Source: Lachnospiraceae bacterium MD308 (GTDB lineage: Bacteria > Bacillota > Clostridia > Lachnospirales > Lachnospiraceae). From it: a stretch of DNA of 64,000 nucleotides. Positions 52,428-60,996 of the stretch are shown here, piece by piece. The position numbers and the translations under genes are program-made. The DNA lies in contig VIQU02000005.1 of assembly GCA_010206225.2 (NCBI GenBank), forward strand, positions 2,237 to 66,236, in the 5' to 3' direction. Positions within the stretch are counted from its first letter, which is position 1, and the number at the start of each line of letters is the position of its first letter. Below the pieces are notes generated by a model. It was given only the letters and a program-made list of their open reading frames with translations. It did no database searches and had not been told where the DNA came from.

Positions 52428-54650
52428 ATGAAATCGTTAGTTCTCGCCGAAAAGCCTTCGGTAGCAAGGGATATCGCCCGTGTTTTAAACTGTCATAAGA
52501 ATATTTCCGGCGCTGTCGAAGGGGATCATTATATTGTAACATGGGCGCTCGGACATCTGGTCACTCTCGCGGATCCTGAAGAGTATGATAAAAAATATAA
52601 AGAATGGGACATGTCCTGCCTCCCTATGATTCCGAAAAAATGGGAGCTTGTAGTAATCAGGCAGACTACAAAGCAGTATCATAATGTAAAAGTGCAGCTT
52701 TTCCGTAAGGATGTAGACCAGATCATCATTGCCACAGATGCCGGACGGGAAGGGGAACTGGTTGCCCGGTGGATTCTTGAGAAATCCGGCTGCCGCAAAC
52801 CGATCAAAAGACTCTGGATCTCTTCTGTCACCGACAAGGCAATCCGTGAAGGTTTCGCCCATCTAAAAGACGGACGGATGTACAATCCTCTATACCACGC
52901 GGCCAAAAGCCGCGCCGAAGCTGACTGGCTGGTAGGCATCAACGCTACGCGCGCACTGACCTGCAAGTACAATGCGCAGCTTTCCTGCGGCCGTGTGCAG
53001 ACGCCGACTCTTGCGATCATTGCCAGAAGAGAGGACGAAATCCGTTCTTTTCAGCCAAAGGACTACTATGGTCTTACTTGTAATGCTGGCGGCGTGACAT
53101 GGACCTGGCAGCATAAGACAAGCGGAAGACTTTACTCCTTCCAGAAGGATGATATTGAAAATATAAGAAATTCTCTGAAAAACCAAAAGTTGACTATCAC
53201 CGAGATTGCAAAGTCTGCGAAAAAAACATTTTCACCGGGGCTTTATGACTTGACAGAACTTCAGCGAGACGCCAATCAGCGTTTTGGCTTTTCCGCAAAG
53301 GAGACACTGAATATCATGCAGCGTCTCTACGAGAACCACAAGGTTCTTACTTACCCCCGGACAGATTCCCGTTACATCGGGACAGACATCGTCCCTACGA
53401 TTAAAGAGCGTCTGAAGGCTTGCAACATCGGTCCGTACAGGCAGTTTATCCCAGAGCTTTTAAAGAACCCGCTTAGAACAAGCAAAGCATTTGTTGACGA
53501 TAAAAAAGTCAGCGACCATCATGCAATCATTCCGACAGAAGAATACGTACAGCCAGAGCATATGACAAATGATGAGAGAAAGATTTACGACCTTGTTGTA
53601 CGGCGGTTCATCAGCGTTCTCTATCCGGCATTTGAATACGAGCAGACTACCCTGAAAGCCTCCGCCGCCAACGAGATGTTCACCGCAAAAGGGAAAGTCA
53701 TCAAGGCTGTCGGCTGGAAAGCCGTCTATAGCGCAGCTGCTTCCGGTTCTGAAAGCAGCACAGAAAAAGATTCGGGATACCATTTTGAAAGTGACTCTGA
53801 GGACGGTCAGACAGATCAGTCTCTTCCGACTTTTAAGCAGAGTGCTTTCCTCTCCATCAGTCATATATCCATAACATCAGGAAAGACAAAGGCTCCGGCA
53901 AGATTCACGGAAGCAACGCTTCTATCCGCCATGGAGAATCCGATAAAGTATATGGAATCAACAGATACGAAAGCCCGAAAGACTCTGGGCGAGACCGGCG
54001 GTCTTGGCACAGTCGCCACAAGAGCTGATATCATCGAAAAGCTCTTTAACTCCTTCCTGATCGAAAAAAAGGACAGGAATATCTTGCTTACCTCCAAGGG
54101 CAGACAGCTTCTTTCGCTTGTCCCGGAGGATTTGAAAAAGCCGGAACTGACCGCCCGGTGGGAAATGAAGCTTTCTGATATCGCAAAAGGCTCTCACAAG
54201 GATTCTGAATTTATGAAAGAGATCCGAAGCTACACGCAGACTCTTGTCGAAGAAATCAAATCCGCTGACGGTACTTTCCGTCACGACAATCTTACAAACA
54301 CAAAATGTCCGCGCTGCGGAAAACGAATGCTTTTGGTCAAAGGAAAGAACGCCCGCCTTCTCGTCTGTCAGGACAGGGAATGCGGATACCGGGAGACAAT
54401 CTCCCGAACGAGCAATGCGCGCTGCCCGAACTGCCACAAAAAGATGGAACTTATAAAAAAAGGGAACGAGGAAACCTTTGTCTGCTCCTGCGGTCATAAA
54501 GAAAAGCTGTCCGCTTTTAAGGCAAGGCGGGAAAAAGAAGGCGCGGGAGTCACTAAAAAAGACGTACAGAGATATCTGAAAAACCAAAAAGAAGAACCCC
54601 TTAACAATGCATTTGCAGCCGCTTTATCCGGGATTAAGCTTGACAGTTAG
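52428..54650 (+). CDS. topB: DNA topoisomerase III (type IA)
   Basis: 740 aa. The TOPRIM domain starts MKSLVLAEKPSVARDIA and has the DAGREGELVARW metal site (about 104-114). The active-site tyrosine is Y309 in VLTYPRTDSRYI, and VGINATRALT and SCGRVQTPTLA match the family. The C-terminus has two zinc-ribbon-like segments (KCPRCGKRM, CPNCHKKM, CSCGHKE). It relaxes and decatenates DNA using a 5'-phosphotyrosine intermediate. The stop codon overlaps that of the convergent DUF3810 gene. Confidence 0.95.
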   Translation: MKSLVLAEKPSVARDIARVLNCHKNISGAVEGDHYIVTWALGHLVTLADPEEYDKKYKEWDMSCLPMIPKKWELVVIRQTTKQYHNVKVQLFRKDVDQIIIATDAGREGELVARWILEKSGCRKPIKRLWISSVTDKAIREGFAHLKDGRMYNPLYHAAKSRAEADWLVGINATRALTCKYNAQLSCGRVQTPTLAIIARREDEIRSFQPKDYYGLTCNAGGVTWTWQHKTSGRLYSFQKDDIENIRNSLKNQKLTITEIAKSAKKTFSPGLYDLTELQRDANQRFGFSAKETLNIMQRLYENHKVLTYPRTDSRYIGTDIVPTIKERLKACNIGPYRQFIPELLKNPLRTSKAFVDDKKVSDHHAIIPTEEYVQPEHMTNDERKIYDLVVRRFISVLYPAFEYEQTTLKASAANEMFTAKGKVIKAVGWKAVYSAAASGSESSTEKDSGYHFESDSEDGQTDQSLPTFKQSAFLSISHISITSGKTKAPARFTEATLLSAMENPIKYMESTDTKARKTLGETGGLGTVATRADIIEKLFNSFLIEKKDRNILLTSKGRQLLSLVPEDLKKPELTARWEMKLSDIAKGSHKDSEFMKEIRSYTQTLVEEIKSADGTFRHDNLTNTKCPRCGKRMLLVKGKNARLLVCQDRECGYRETISRTSNARCPNCHKKMELIKKGNEETFVCSCGHKEKLSAFKARREKEGAGVTKKDVQRYLKNQKEEPLNNAFAAALSGIKLDS

Positions 54651-55849
54651 TCAGGCACCCTTTTATATGCAACGATCAGATCCACCATCCTGTTATAGCT
54701 TTCTACTCCCTCGGACTGGTCGTTTGCTTTTAGATATGTATCATTTACCTTATTTGCAGCCCTGGCAATTCTACCGTCATATCTATCCCAAAAGTCACGG
54801 TTTGCTATAAAATCCGGCTCAACCCTCTCTGACAGTTTCCCTCTGATCTCCTCCCATGACTCATAATCAACCTGATACAGCACATTCATACAGTATCTCC
54901 ACCCCATAAGATAGCCGCTGTACTGGAAATCAATATTTTCCGAACCTGTGCTTGCCAAAAACGCGATAAAGTTCGCCTCTTCTTCCTGCATGAACCCTCT
55001 CAGATGAGAAAGCTCATGACACGCAGTAAAAGGTATATTATAATCCGCCATACCGCTATTATAATTGGCTTCAACTGTAAACGGCGAATAGATGCCTGTA
55101 AGCTGCTGCACTGACAATATCCACGGAACCAGAAGCGCTTTCGGCTTCGGATAATAGCCCGAAAGTTCCGGGTATCGCTCTCCCAGATGCTCCATTGCCC
55201 GTACAGCCTCTTTATTCAGTATTTTCACAGGCGATGCTTGAACATTTTCTTGTGCCATGGGCATCTTTTGCCCGCCAATCTTCATCACGCCATATGTGTT
55301 CCGCGGCACTTCTTTGCTCCGGCTGTTCACTTCCTCTGTCAGCCACATACATACCTCTTCAAGCTCCTCTGCCGAATACTTTTCTATCCGTATTCCCGAA
55401 CTTTCCGAAAATGATTCTCTATGATAATTGATTCCGCAATTTACTACATATAGAAAAAACATCACTCCTGCAAATACATACAGACGACTGCCCAATAAAA
55501 GAAACTCCCCTTTTCCTGCGCATTTCCTTACAGCTCTTATTATAAGTCTCAAAAATGTCAGAACTGCCGCAAGCAGCACCGTATACAGCAGCACCTCTGA
55601 TACCGAAAAGGGAAACACACTCATAAGTCTTCCGGTTACATTTACCCATATAGGATAAATGCGTGTACTATACCAGTGGGCGAATGTGCGGGAAATCCGG
55701 GAAATACACATCAGACTCAGACCAGCGCAGAGCAGAACGCTCCCGGTGATACATCTTCCTCTATCTGTACTTGCCGTCAACCTTTTCTTCCTATTCAAAT
55801 ACATCCTATCACTACCGCTTGATATAACTTTTATTTTTGCATGATTCAT
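54647..55849 (-). CDS. DUF3810 membrane protein with HExxH motif
   Basis: 400 aa. Three hydrophobic segments in the first 150 residues (around GSVLLCAGLSLM, VLLYTVLLAAVLTFL and VFAGVMFFLYVV) are followed by an extracellular-type domain with ACHELSHLRGFMQEEEANF. HELSH fits a zinc-metallopeptidase HExxH with a downstream Glu. It matches the DUF3810 family, whose substrate is not known. The start is uncertain: 55849 and 55804 are both possible and neither has a clear ribosome site. Confidence 0.78.
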   Translation of the reverse strand: MNHAKIKVISSGSDRMYLNRKKRLTASTDRGRCITGSVLLCAGLSLMCISRISRTFAHWYSTRIYPIWVNVTGRLMSVFPFSVSEVLLYTVLLAAVLTFLRLIIRAVRKCAGKGEFLLLGSRLYVFAGVMFFLYVVNCGINYHRESFSESSGIRIEKYSAEELEEVCMWLTEEVNSRSKEVPRNTYGVMKIGGQKMPMAQENVQASPVKILNKEAVRAMEHLGERYPELSGYYPKPKALLVPWILSVQQLTGIYSPFTVEANYNSGMADYNIPFTACHELSHLRGFMQEEEANFIAFLASTGSENIDFQYSGYLMGWRYCMNVLYQVDYESWEEIRGKLSERVEPDFIANRDFWDRYDGRIARAANKVNDTYLKANDQSEGVESYNRMVDLIVAYKRVPD

Positions 55850-56028
55850 GCAGTAATCTTTTTATACTGTCTTGATTCATTTTATGAACACTTTATTTGC
55901 AGTCTGCATAATTTTATGATAACATTTTATAAAACCGAGGTCAAAAGGTAATTTCCCCCATAATCTCTGCAGATGATTCTGCACTTTATATTCCCGATAA
56001 CAAACACATATTTTTATAACTGGAGGCT
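55850..56028. other. Divergent intergenic region
   Basis: About 180 bases between divergently transcribed genes; presumably holds both promoters, but I see no convincing element. Confidence 0.4.
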
Positions 56029-57045
56029 ATGGAATTGAACATTTTACGGAAAAAAATAGAAACTTTGATTTTAAAAGACGAAACTTATGCATCTCAGATG
56101 GAGCACCTCGTCCTCCCCTTTCTTATCAGCCGGAAAGAGGGATTTTGGCTGGCAAGAGAGGATAATCCAAAGCAGAAGATCTACTGTGCCAAATATACCT
56201 CTGACTGCTCAGGAGAAAAGTGCCGCGGTATCGTAATCATTTCTCACGGATATACAGAAAATTCCGAAAAATACCGGGAGGTTATCTACTACTTCCTGAA
56301 AATGGGTTATCATGTCTATATTCCCGACCATTGCGGCCACGGACGAAGCTACCGTCTTACCGATGAGTTATTTCTGGTCCATATCGACAAGTACGAAAGA
56401 TATGTGGAAGACCTCTTAAGCGTTGCTTATCATGCAAAATCTGACTATGGGACACTTCCGATCTATCTGTACGGTCATTCCATGGGCGGCGGGATTGCCG
56501 CTGCCGCTGTTGCTGCCAGCCCGAATCTGTTCAGAAAAGTAATTCTTACCTCTCCTATGATCCGACCGGACACCCATCCCCTGCCGTGGAATTTCGCATC
56601 ACTCGCCGCCAGGATTGCCTGTCTTTTCGGAAAGTCGATTCACCATCTTCCGGGAGGGCACCCATTTGATGACACAGAGAGCTTTGAACAGAGCAGTTCC
56701 ATGTCACAAATACGCTTTGACTACGAGCAGACAATCCGAAGAACCGAGCCGCTGTTCCAGAATACCTGCGGCACCTACCGCTGGATCTTAAGCGCCGCGA
56801 AGCTCCATCGCTTTCTCATGCGCACCGCATGGAAACGGATTCATATTCCATTACTTCTGTTTCAGGCGGAAAACGATCATATCGTATCCGGTAAGGCGCA
56901 ATATCAATTTATCCAAAAGATCAACCGCCGTCATGCGGCCCCCACATGGCTGATCAAAGTACCTGACAGTAAGCACGAAATCTATAACGCCGAATATAAG
57001 ACGTTATTAAAATACTGGACAAAAATTTTCAGGTTTCTTGGCTGA
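56029..57045 (+). CDS. Alpha/beta hydrolase (lysophospholipase/monoacylglycerol-lipase-like)
   Basis: 338 aa, no signal peptide. IIISHGYTENSEKY supplies the oxyanion region, YGHSMGGGIA the nucleophile elbow with S151, LFQAENDHIV the Asp and PDSKHEIYN the His. PDHCGHGRSY is typical of PldB-like lipases. The ATG at 56029 is only 2 bases after GGAGG, whereas the in-frame TTG at 56035 is 8 bases away, so translation may begin at TTG. It probably hydrolyses a lipid ester. Confidence 0.85.
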   Translation: MELNILRKKIETLILKDETYASQMEHLVLPFLISRKEGFWLAREDNPKQKIYCAKYTSDCSGEKCRGIVIISHGYTENSEKYREVIYYFLKMGYHVYIPDHCGHGRSYRLTDELFLVHIDKYERYVEDLLSVAYHAKSDYGTLPIYLYGHSMGGGIAAAAVAASPNLFRKVILTSPMIRPDTHPLPWNFASLAARIACLFGKSIHHLPGGHPFDDTESFEQSSSMSQIRFDYEQTIRRTEPLFQNTCGTYRWILSAAKLHRFLMRTAWKRIHIPLLLFQAENDHIVSGKAQYQFIQKINRRHAAPTWLIKVPDSKHEIYNAEYKTLLKYWTKIFRFLG

Positions 57046-57052
57046 AAATCTA

Positions 57053-57081
57053 TTGACAAACATATTTATAAGCGGTACTAT
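57053..57081 (+). promoter_or_regulatory. Sigma-A promoter of aroF
   Basis: TTGACA (57053-57058), 17-base spacer, TACTAT (57076-57081). This is the best promoter match in the window, about 64 bases before the aroF start codon. Confidence 0.8.
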
Positions 57082-57092
57082 ATTGTTAGTTT

Positions 57093-57126
57093 TCGCACTT
57101 TAAACAGTTAAAATTTTACAGTGCGA
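57093..57126 (+). promoter_or_regulatory. Inverted repeat in the aroF leader
   Basis: TCGCACT (57093-57099) pairs with AGTGCGA (57120-57126), ending 4 bases before the GGAGG site. It could act as an operator or a 5' stabilising hairpin. There is no evidence for a leader peptide or T box. Confidence 0.4.
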
Positions 57127-57144
57127 CTATGGAGGATTGATACT

Positions 57145-58161
57145 ATGATTATCGTACTGAAACCACGTACAAAGCAGCAGGAGATTGACCGTGTTCTGAA
57201 CCTGATCAAAAGCAAGGGCCTGGATACACATATTGTAGAAGGTTCCGAGATGACGATCATCGGTTGTATCGGTGATACAACCCGGATTGATGCAAAATTA
57301 TTTGAAGTCAATCCATCCGTAGATAAGGTTATGCACGTACAGGAGCCATATAAGCTCGCGAACCGCGCGTTTCATCCGGAAGATTCAATCATCGATGTAT
57401 CCGGCGTCAGAATAGGCGGTACTAATCTGGCGATGATCGCCGGTCCCTGTTCCGTAGAATCCACGGAACAGGTGCTTGAGATTGCTCTTGCCGCCAAAGC
57501 CTCCGGAGCGAATCTGCTGCGGGGCGGCGCTTTCAAGCCAAGAACCAGCCCATATTCTTTTCAGGGCCTTGGCCTTCAGGGTTTAGATATTTTATGCGAA
57601 GTCCGGGAGGAGACAGGGCTTCCTATCGTAACAGAATTGATGTCTCCGGAATATCTGGACCTTTTCAATGAAAAGGTCGATTTAATCCAGATCGGCGCGC
57701 GTAATATGCAGAATTTTGATCTTTTAAAGCAATTAGGACAGCTTGACCGCCCGATTCTCCTTAAACGAGGTCTTAACGCTACTTATGAAGAATGGGTCAT
57801 GTCCGCAGAATACATCATGGCATCCGGCAATGAGAATGTCATTCTCTGCGAGCGGGGAATCCGTACATTTGAGAGCTATACGAGAAATACGCTGGACCTT
57901 CAAAGTATTCCGGTACTTAAGAGATTGACTCATCTTCCAGTGATCGTTGATCCAAGCCATGCAGGGGGGAAATGGTGGCTGGTTGATTCCATGTCCAGAG
58001 CCGCTGTAGCTGCAGGTGCGGACGGCCTGATGATAGAAGTACACAACAATCCGGAATGCGCACTGTGCGACGGCGCACAGTCTTTAAAGCCCGAAAAATA
58101 TGGCGAACTGATTCAGGACGTTGCACAGATTGCCAAAGTTTTAGGCAAGACACTTCCATAA
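57145..58161 (+). CDS. aroF: 3-deoxy-7-phosphoheptulonate synthase (DAHP synthase, class I-beta)
   Basis: First step of the shikimate pathway: PEP plus erythrose 4-phosphate gives DAHP. 338 aa with a ferredoxin-like N-terminal regulatory domain (about residues 1-70, MIIVLKPRTKQQEIDRVL) and a TIM-barrel catalytic domain: MIAGPCSVES, LLRGGAFKPRTSPYSFQG, QIGARNMQNF and PVIVDPSHAGG. The N-terminal domain is the type that senses aromatic end products in related enzymes. The true start is ATG 57145, 9 bases after GGAGG; a GTG at 57121 is in frame but lies within the leader. aroB follows directly. Confidence 0.95.
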   Translation: MIIVLKPRTKQQEIDRVLNLIKSKGLDTHIVEGSEMTIIGCIGDTTRIDAKLFEVNPSVDKVMHVQEPYKLANRAFHPEDSIIDVSGVRIGGTNLAMIAGPCSVESTEQVLEIALAAKASGANLLRGGAFKPRTSPYSFQGLGLQGLDILCEVREETGLPIVTELMSPEYLDLFNEKVDLIQIGARNMQNFDLLKQLGQLDRPILLKRGLNATYEEWVMSAEYIMASGNENVILCERGIRTFESYTRNTLDLQSIPVLKRLTHLPVIVDPSHAGGKWWLVDSMSRAAVAAGADGLMIEVHNNPECALCDGAQSLKPEKYGELIQDVAQIAKVLGKTLP

Positions 58162-58207
58162 AAATAATCTTGGTGCTGCACATAGCCGCACCATTACGGA
58201 GAATCGA

Positions 58208-59272
58208 ATGAAATTAACTGTAAATTTAGGAAAAAACAGCTATCCGATCCATATCGAAAATTACATACTTAGAAAGGCCGGCGATATCATCGCAGAGACA
58301 TTCTCAGGAAAACGGATTATGATCGTTTCTGATGATAACGTCTACCCACTATACGGAGATATTATAGAAAAGAATCTTTGCAGCTCATATGAATGCCATC
58401 ATCTCATATTGCCGCATGGCGAAGCCACCAAAAGCTTCCGCTCCCTTCCGGAAATCTACAGCGCCATGCTGAAAGCAAAGATTTCCCGAAGCGATGCCGT
58501 CATCGCACTGGGCGGCGGCGTTATCGGTGATCTGGCAGGATTTGCTGCTGCAAGCTTTCTTCGCGGCGTAAAATTTATCCAGATTCCGACCTCCCTTCTG
58601 GCGCAGGTAGATTCCTCTGTAGGCGGCAAGGTAGCCGTTGACCTTCCGGAGGGCAAGAATCTTGTAGGAGCTTTCTACCAGCCATCCGTCGTGCTGATCG
58701 ATCCATTTGTACTAAGCACCTTAAACAAACGCTATATCAACGATGGTATGGGTGAAGTTATTAAGTACGGCTGTATCAGAGATAACGAACTGTTTCTGAC
58801 ACTGGAAAAACACGGCTCCTTTGATTCATTAAGAGATCAGCTTGAAACTATCATAAAGCGCTGTGTAGATATTAAAAGAGTCATTGTCGAACACGATGAG
58901 TTTGATACGGGAGAACGGATGCTTTTAAATTTCGGACATACACTGGGACACACCATAGAACAATATTTCCAGTACGGCCGTGAAAGCCACGGCGAGGCCG
59001 TAGCCATCGGTATGTACCAGATCAGTCTCCTTGCGCAGATGAAAGGACTTACGCAAAAGGGGGTCGCCGCGCGTATTTTAGATGTACTGGAAACCTATGG
59101 TCTCCCTTCTGAATGTAATCTTCCTATGAATGCACTGACCGAAGCCATCAGGCTGGACAAAAAAAATCTCGGCGGTCATCTCAACATCGTACTTCTGCAT
59201 GACATCGGAGACAGCTATGTACATCCGACTTCCATAGACTTTTTTGAAAGGTATAACGACTTAATCATATAA
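58208..59272 (+). CDS. aroB: 3-dehydroquinate synthase
   Basis: Second shikimate step, DAHP to 3-dehydroquinate, NAD+ and divalent-metal dependent. 354 aa. ALGGGVIGDLAGFAAA gives the NAD-binding loop, PTSLLAQVDSSVGGKVAVD the family signature, GMGEVIKYGCI, and LNFGHTLGHTIEQ with SHGEAVAIGM supplies metal ligands. It lies 46 bases after aroF with a GGAG site. Confidence 0.96.
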   Translation: MKLTVNLGKNSYPIHIENYILRKAGDIIAETFSGKRIMIVSDDNVYPLYGDIIEKNLCSSYECHHLILPHGEATKSFRSLPEIYSAMLKAKISRSDAVIALGGGVIGDLAGFAAASFLRGVKFIQIPTSLLAQVDSSVGGKVAVDLPEGKNLVGAFYQPSVVLIDPFVLSTLNKRYINDGMGEVIKYGCIRDNELFLTLEKHGSFDSLRDQLETIIKRCVDIKRVIVEHDEFDTGERMLLNFGHTLGHTIEQYFQYGRESHGEAVAIGMYQISLLAQMKGLTQKGVAARILDVLETYGLPSECNLPMNALTEAIRLDKKNLGGHLNIVLLHDIGDSYVHPTSIDFFERYNDLII

Positions 59273-59310
59273 AAAGCGGAGCAACTGCTTATAATTGGAG
59301 GAATGAACAC

Positions 59311-60054
59311 ATGAAACTCGAAGGAAAAATTGCAATCGTGACCGGCGCCGGCAGAGGAATCGGCAGAGACACCGCACTGGCAATCGCTGCGGAAGGCGCA
59401 ACTGTCGCAGCTGTCGCAAGAACCCAGCCGGATCTTGACGAGACAGTCTCTTTAATAAAGAAAGAAGGCGGGACAGCGGTCTCTCTCTCCCGTGACTTGA
59501 CAGACATCGACCAAGTACAGTCTATGGTTGATACAGTAGTAAAGCAATTCGGGCGTATCGATATTCTGGTAAACAATGCCGGAGGCTATCCATCTGAAAT
59601 TTACGACAGTGTCGGACAGCAGGCAATCAAAATCTGGGAATGGACAGAAGCGCAGTGGGATCAGATTCTTAAGACAAACCTGAAAATCCCTTTTCTCTGC
59701 ATTAACAAAGTCGTTCCGGTTATGATCAAACAAAGAAGCGGCGATATCGTAAGCGTCTCCTCCCGCATGGGCAGAATCGCTTCCCAGATGGGAGGGTATG
59801 CCGTAGCAAAAGCAGGCATTGTAACCCTCACAAAAACTACCGCCATCCAGACGCGGGAGTACGGCATCAAGGCAAACGCTGTGGCTCCTGGAATCGTGGA
59901 TACCCCGGGACAGCGGACTTATAATCATAATGTAGGACAGGATGATGCCGTTATGGGCAGCTCGGCAGCCGTGGCAAAAGGAATCCTCTATCTCCTTGCA
60001 GATTCGCCGGCAGAAATGACAGGACAAGTGATTGACATGTATACAACCGTATAA
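59311..60054 (+). CDS. Short-chain dehydrogenase/reductase (FabG-like)
   Basis: 247 aa classical SDR: VTGAGRGIGRDTALA (NADP/NAD loop), LVNNAGGYPSE, SVSSRMGRIASQMGGYAVAK with catalytic Ser, Tyr and Lys (YxxxK), and NAVAPGIVDTPG. The substrate is not predictable; 3-oxoacyl-ACP reductase-like enzymes and many other alcohol dehydrogenases share this pattern. It is 38 bases downstream of aroB on the same strand, but no known shikimate role applies. Confidence 0.88.
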   Translation: MKLEGKIAIVTGAGRGIGRDTALAIAAEGATVAAVARTQPDLDETVSLIKKEGGTAVSLSRDLTDIDQVQSMVDTVVKQFGRIDILVNNAGGYPSEIYDSVGQQAIKIWEWTEAQWDQILKTNLKIPFLCINKVVPVMIKQRSGDIVSVSSRMGRIASQMGGYAVAKAGIVTLTKTTAIQTREYGIKANAVAPGIVDTPGQRTYNHNVGQDDAVMGSSAAVAKGILYLLADSPAEMTGQVIDMYTTV

Positions 60055-60056
60055 AA

Positions 60057-60083
60057 GATGCGGGCGCCGAACGCGCCCGCATC
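60057..60083. terminator. Bidirectional terminator between SDR and CDF genes
   Basis: GC-rich 11-bp stem (GATGCGGGCGC, 60057-60067, with GCGCCCGCATC, 60073-60083) and loop CGAAC. On the minus strand it is followed by TTTTAT; on the plus strand T residues are lacking. It therefore mainly terminates the leftward recQ-CDF transcript. Confidence 0.82.
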
Positions 60084-60089
60084 AAAGCA

Positions 60090-60971
60090 TCAAACCCGCT
60101 TCGGATTCACATGTACCATGCAGTGCTTTACATTTCTTTCCTCCCTCTCTATAGCATGATGAACATGTTCTGCTATATCATGGGCTTTTCTCAGCGGAAT
60201 ATTCCCATCCGCCTCTATCTCCACATCCACATAGATCTTTGATCCGAAAATCCGTGTTGTCAGTTTACTGATTCCAAGAACCCCTGTCTGATTCAATATT
60301 ATTTTCCGCAATTTTTTTACTGTATCCTTATCACATGCCTTATCCAGCATCTTGTCAACCGCATCTTTAAAAATATCATATGCCGCCTTGATAACAAACG
60401 CACAGATCACCACACTTGCGACACAGTCAAGAAACGGATATCCCATCCGCGCTCCTGCAATACCGAATAATGCTCCCACGGAAGACAAAGCATCGGAGCG
60501 GTGATGCCATGCGTCGGCCTTAAGCGCCCCGGAATTAATTTTCTTTGCCGCAATAACCGTATACCAGTACATCCATTCCTTTACAGCAATTGATATGACT
60601 GCCGCTGCAAGAGCGAGGATTCCCGGCATCTTTATATCTTTATAACCGCCTCCCAGAAGCTGATCCAATCCATTATACCCAATCGCCAGACCTGTTGCGA
60701 ACAAAACCGCAGACAGCACGATCGCCGCTACACATTCCATCCGTTCATGCCCGTAAGGATGCTCTTCATCCGCCTCCTTGCTTGCCATATGTACCCCGAT
60801 CATGACTACAAATGTGCTGAATACATCCGATGCTGAATGCACTGCGTCCGAAACCATTGCTCCCGAATGCGCAATGATCCCTGCCGCCAGCTTCAACACA
60901 GACAGCAGCATATTAACTGCTACACTGACTACTGATACCCGCATCGCGATCTGCTTTTCATTATTTGCCAT
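60090..60971 (-). CDS. Cation diffusion facilitator transporter
   Basis: 293 aa with about six membrane helices. VSDAVHSASDVFSTF carries the helix II HxxxD metal site and KADAWHHRSDALSSVGALFG the helix V HxxxD site, and the C-terminal cytosolic domain (KIYVDVEIEADGN, HDIAEHVHHAIE) is the usual CDF regulatory fold. It exports divalent cations (Zn, Fe, Mn or Co) against protons; the two sites do not fix the metal. It is 25 bases downstream of recQ. Confidence 0.92.
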   Translation of the reverse strand: MANNEKQIAMRVSVVSVAVNMLLSVLKLAAGIIAHSGAMVSDAVHSASDVFSTFVVMIGVHMASKEADEEHPYGHERMECVAAIVLSAVLFATGLAIGYNGLDQLLGGGYKDIKMPGILALAAAVISIAVKEWMYWYTVIAAKKINSGALKADAWHHRSDALSSVGALFGIAGARMGYPFLDCVASVVICAFVIKAAYDIFKDAVDKMLDKACDKDTVKKLRKIILNQTGVLGISKLTTRIFGSKIYVDVEIEADGNIPLRKAHDIAEHVHHAIEREERNVKHCMVHVNPKRV

Positions 60972-60996
60972 ACTTTCTATTCTGCCTCCTGCTATA

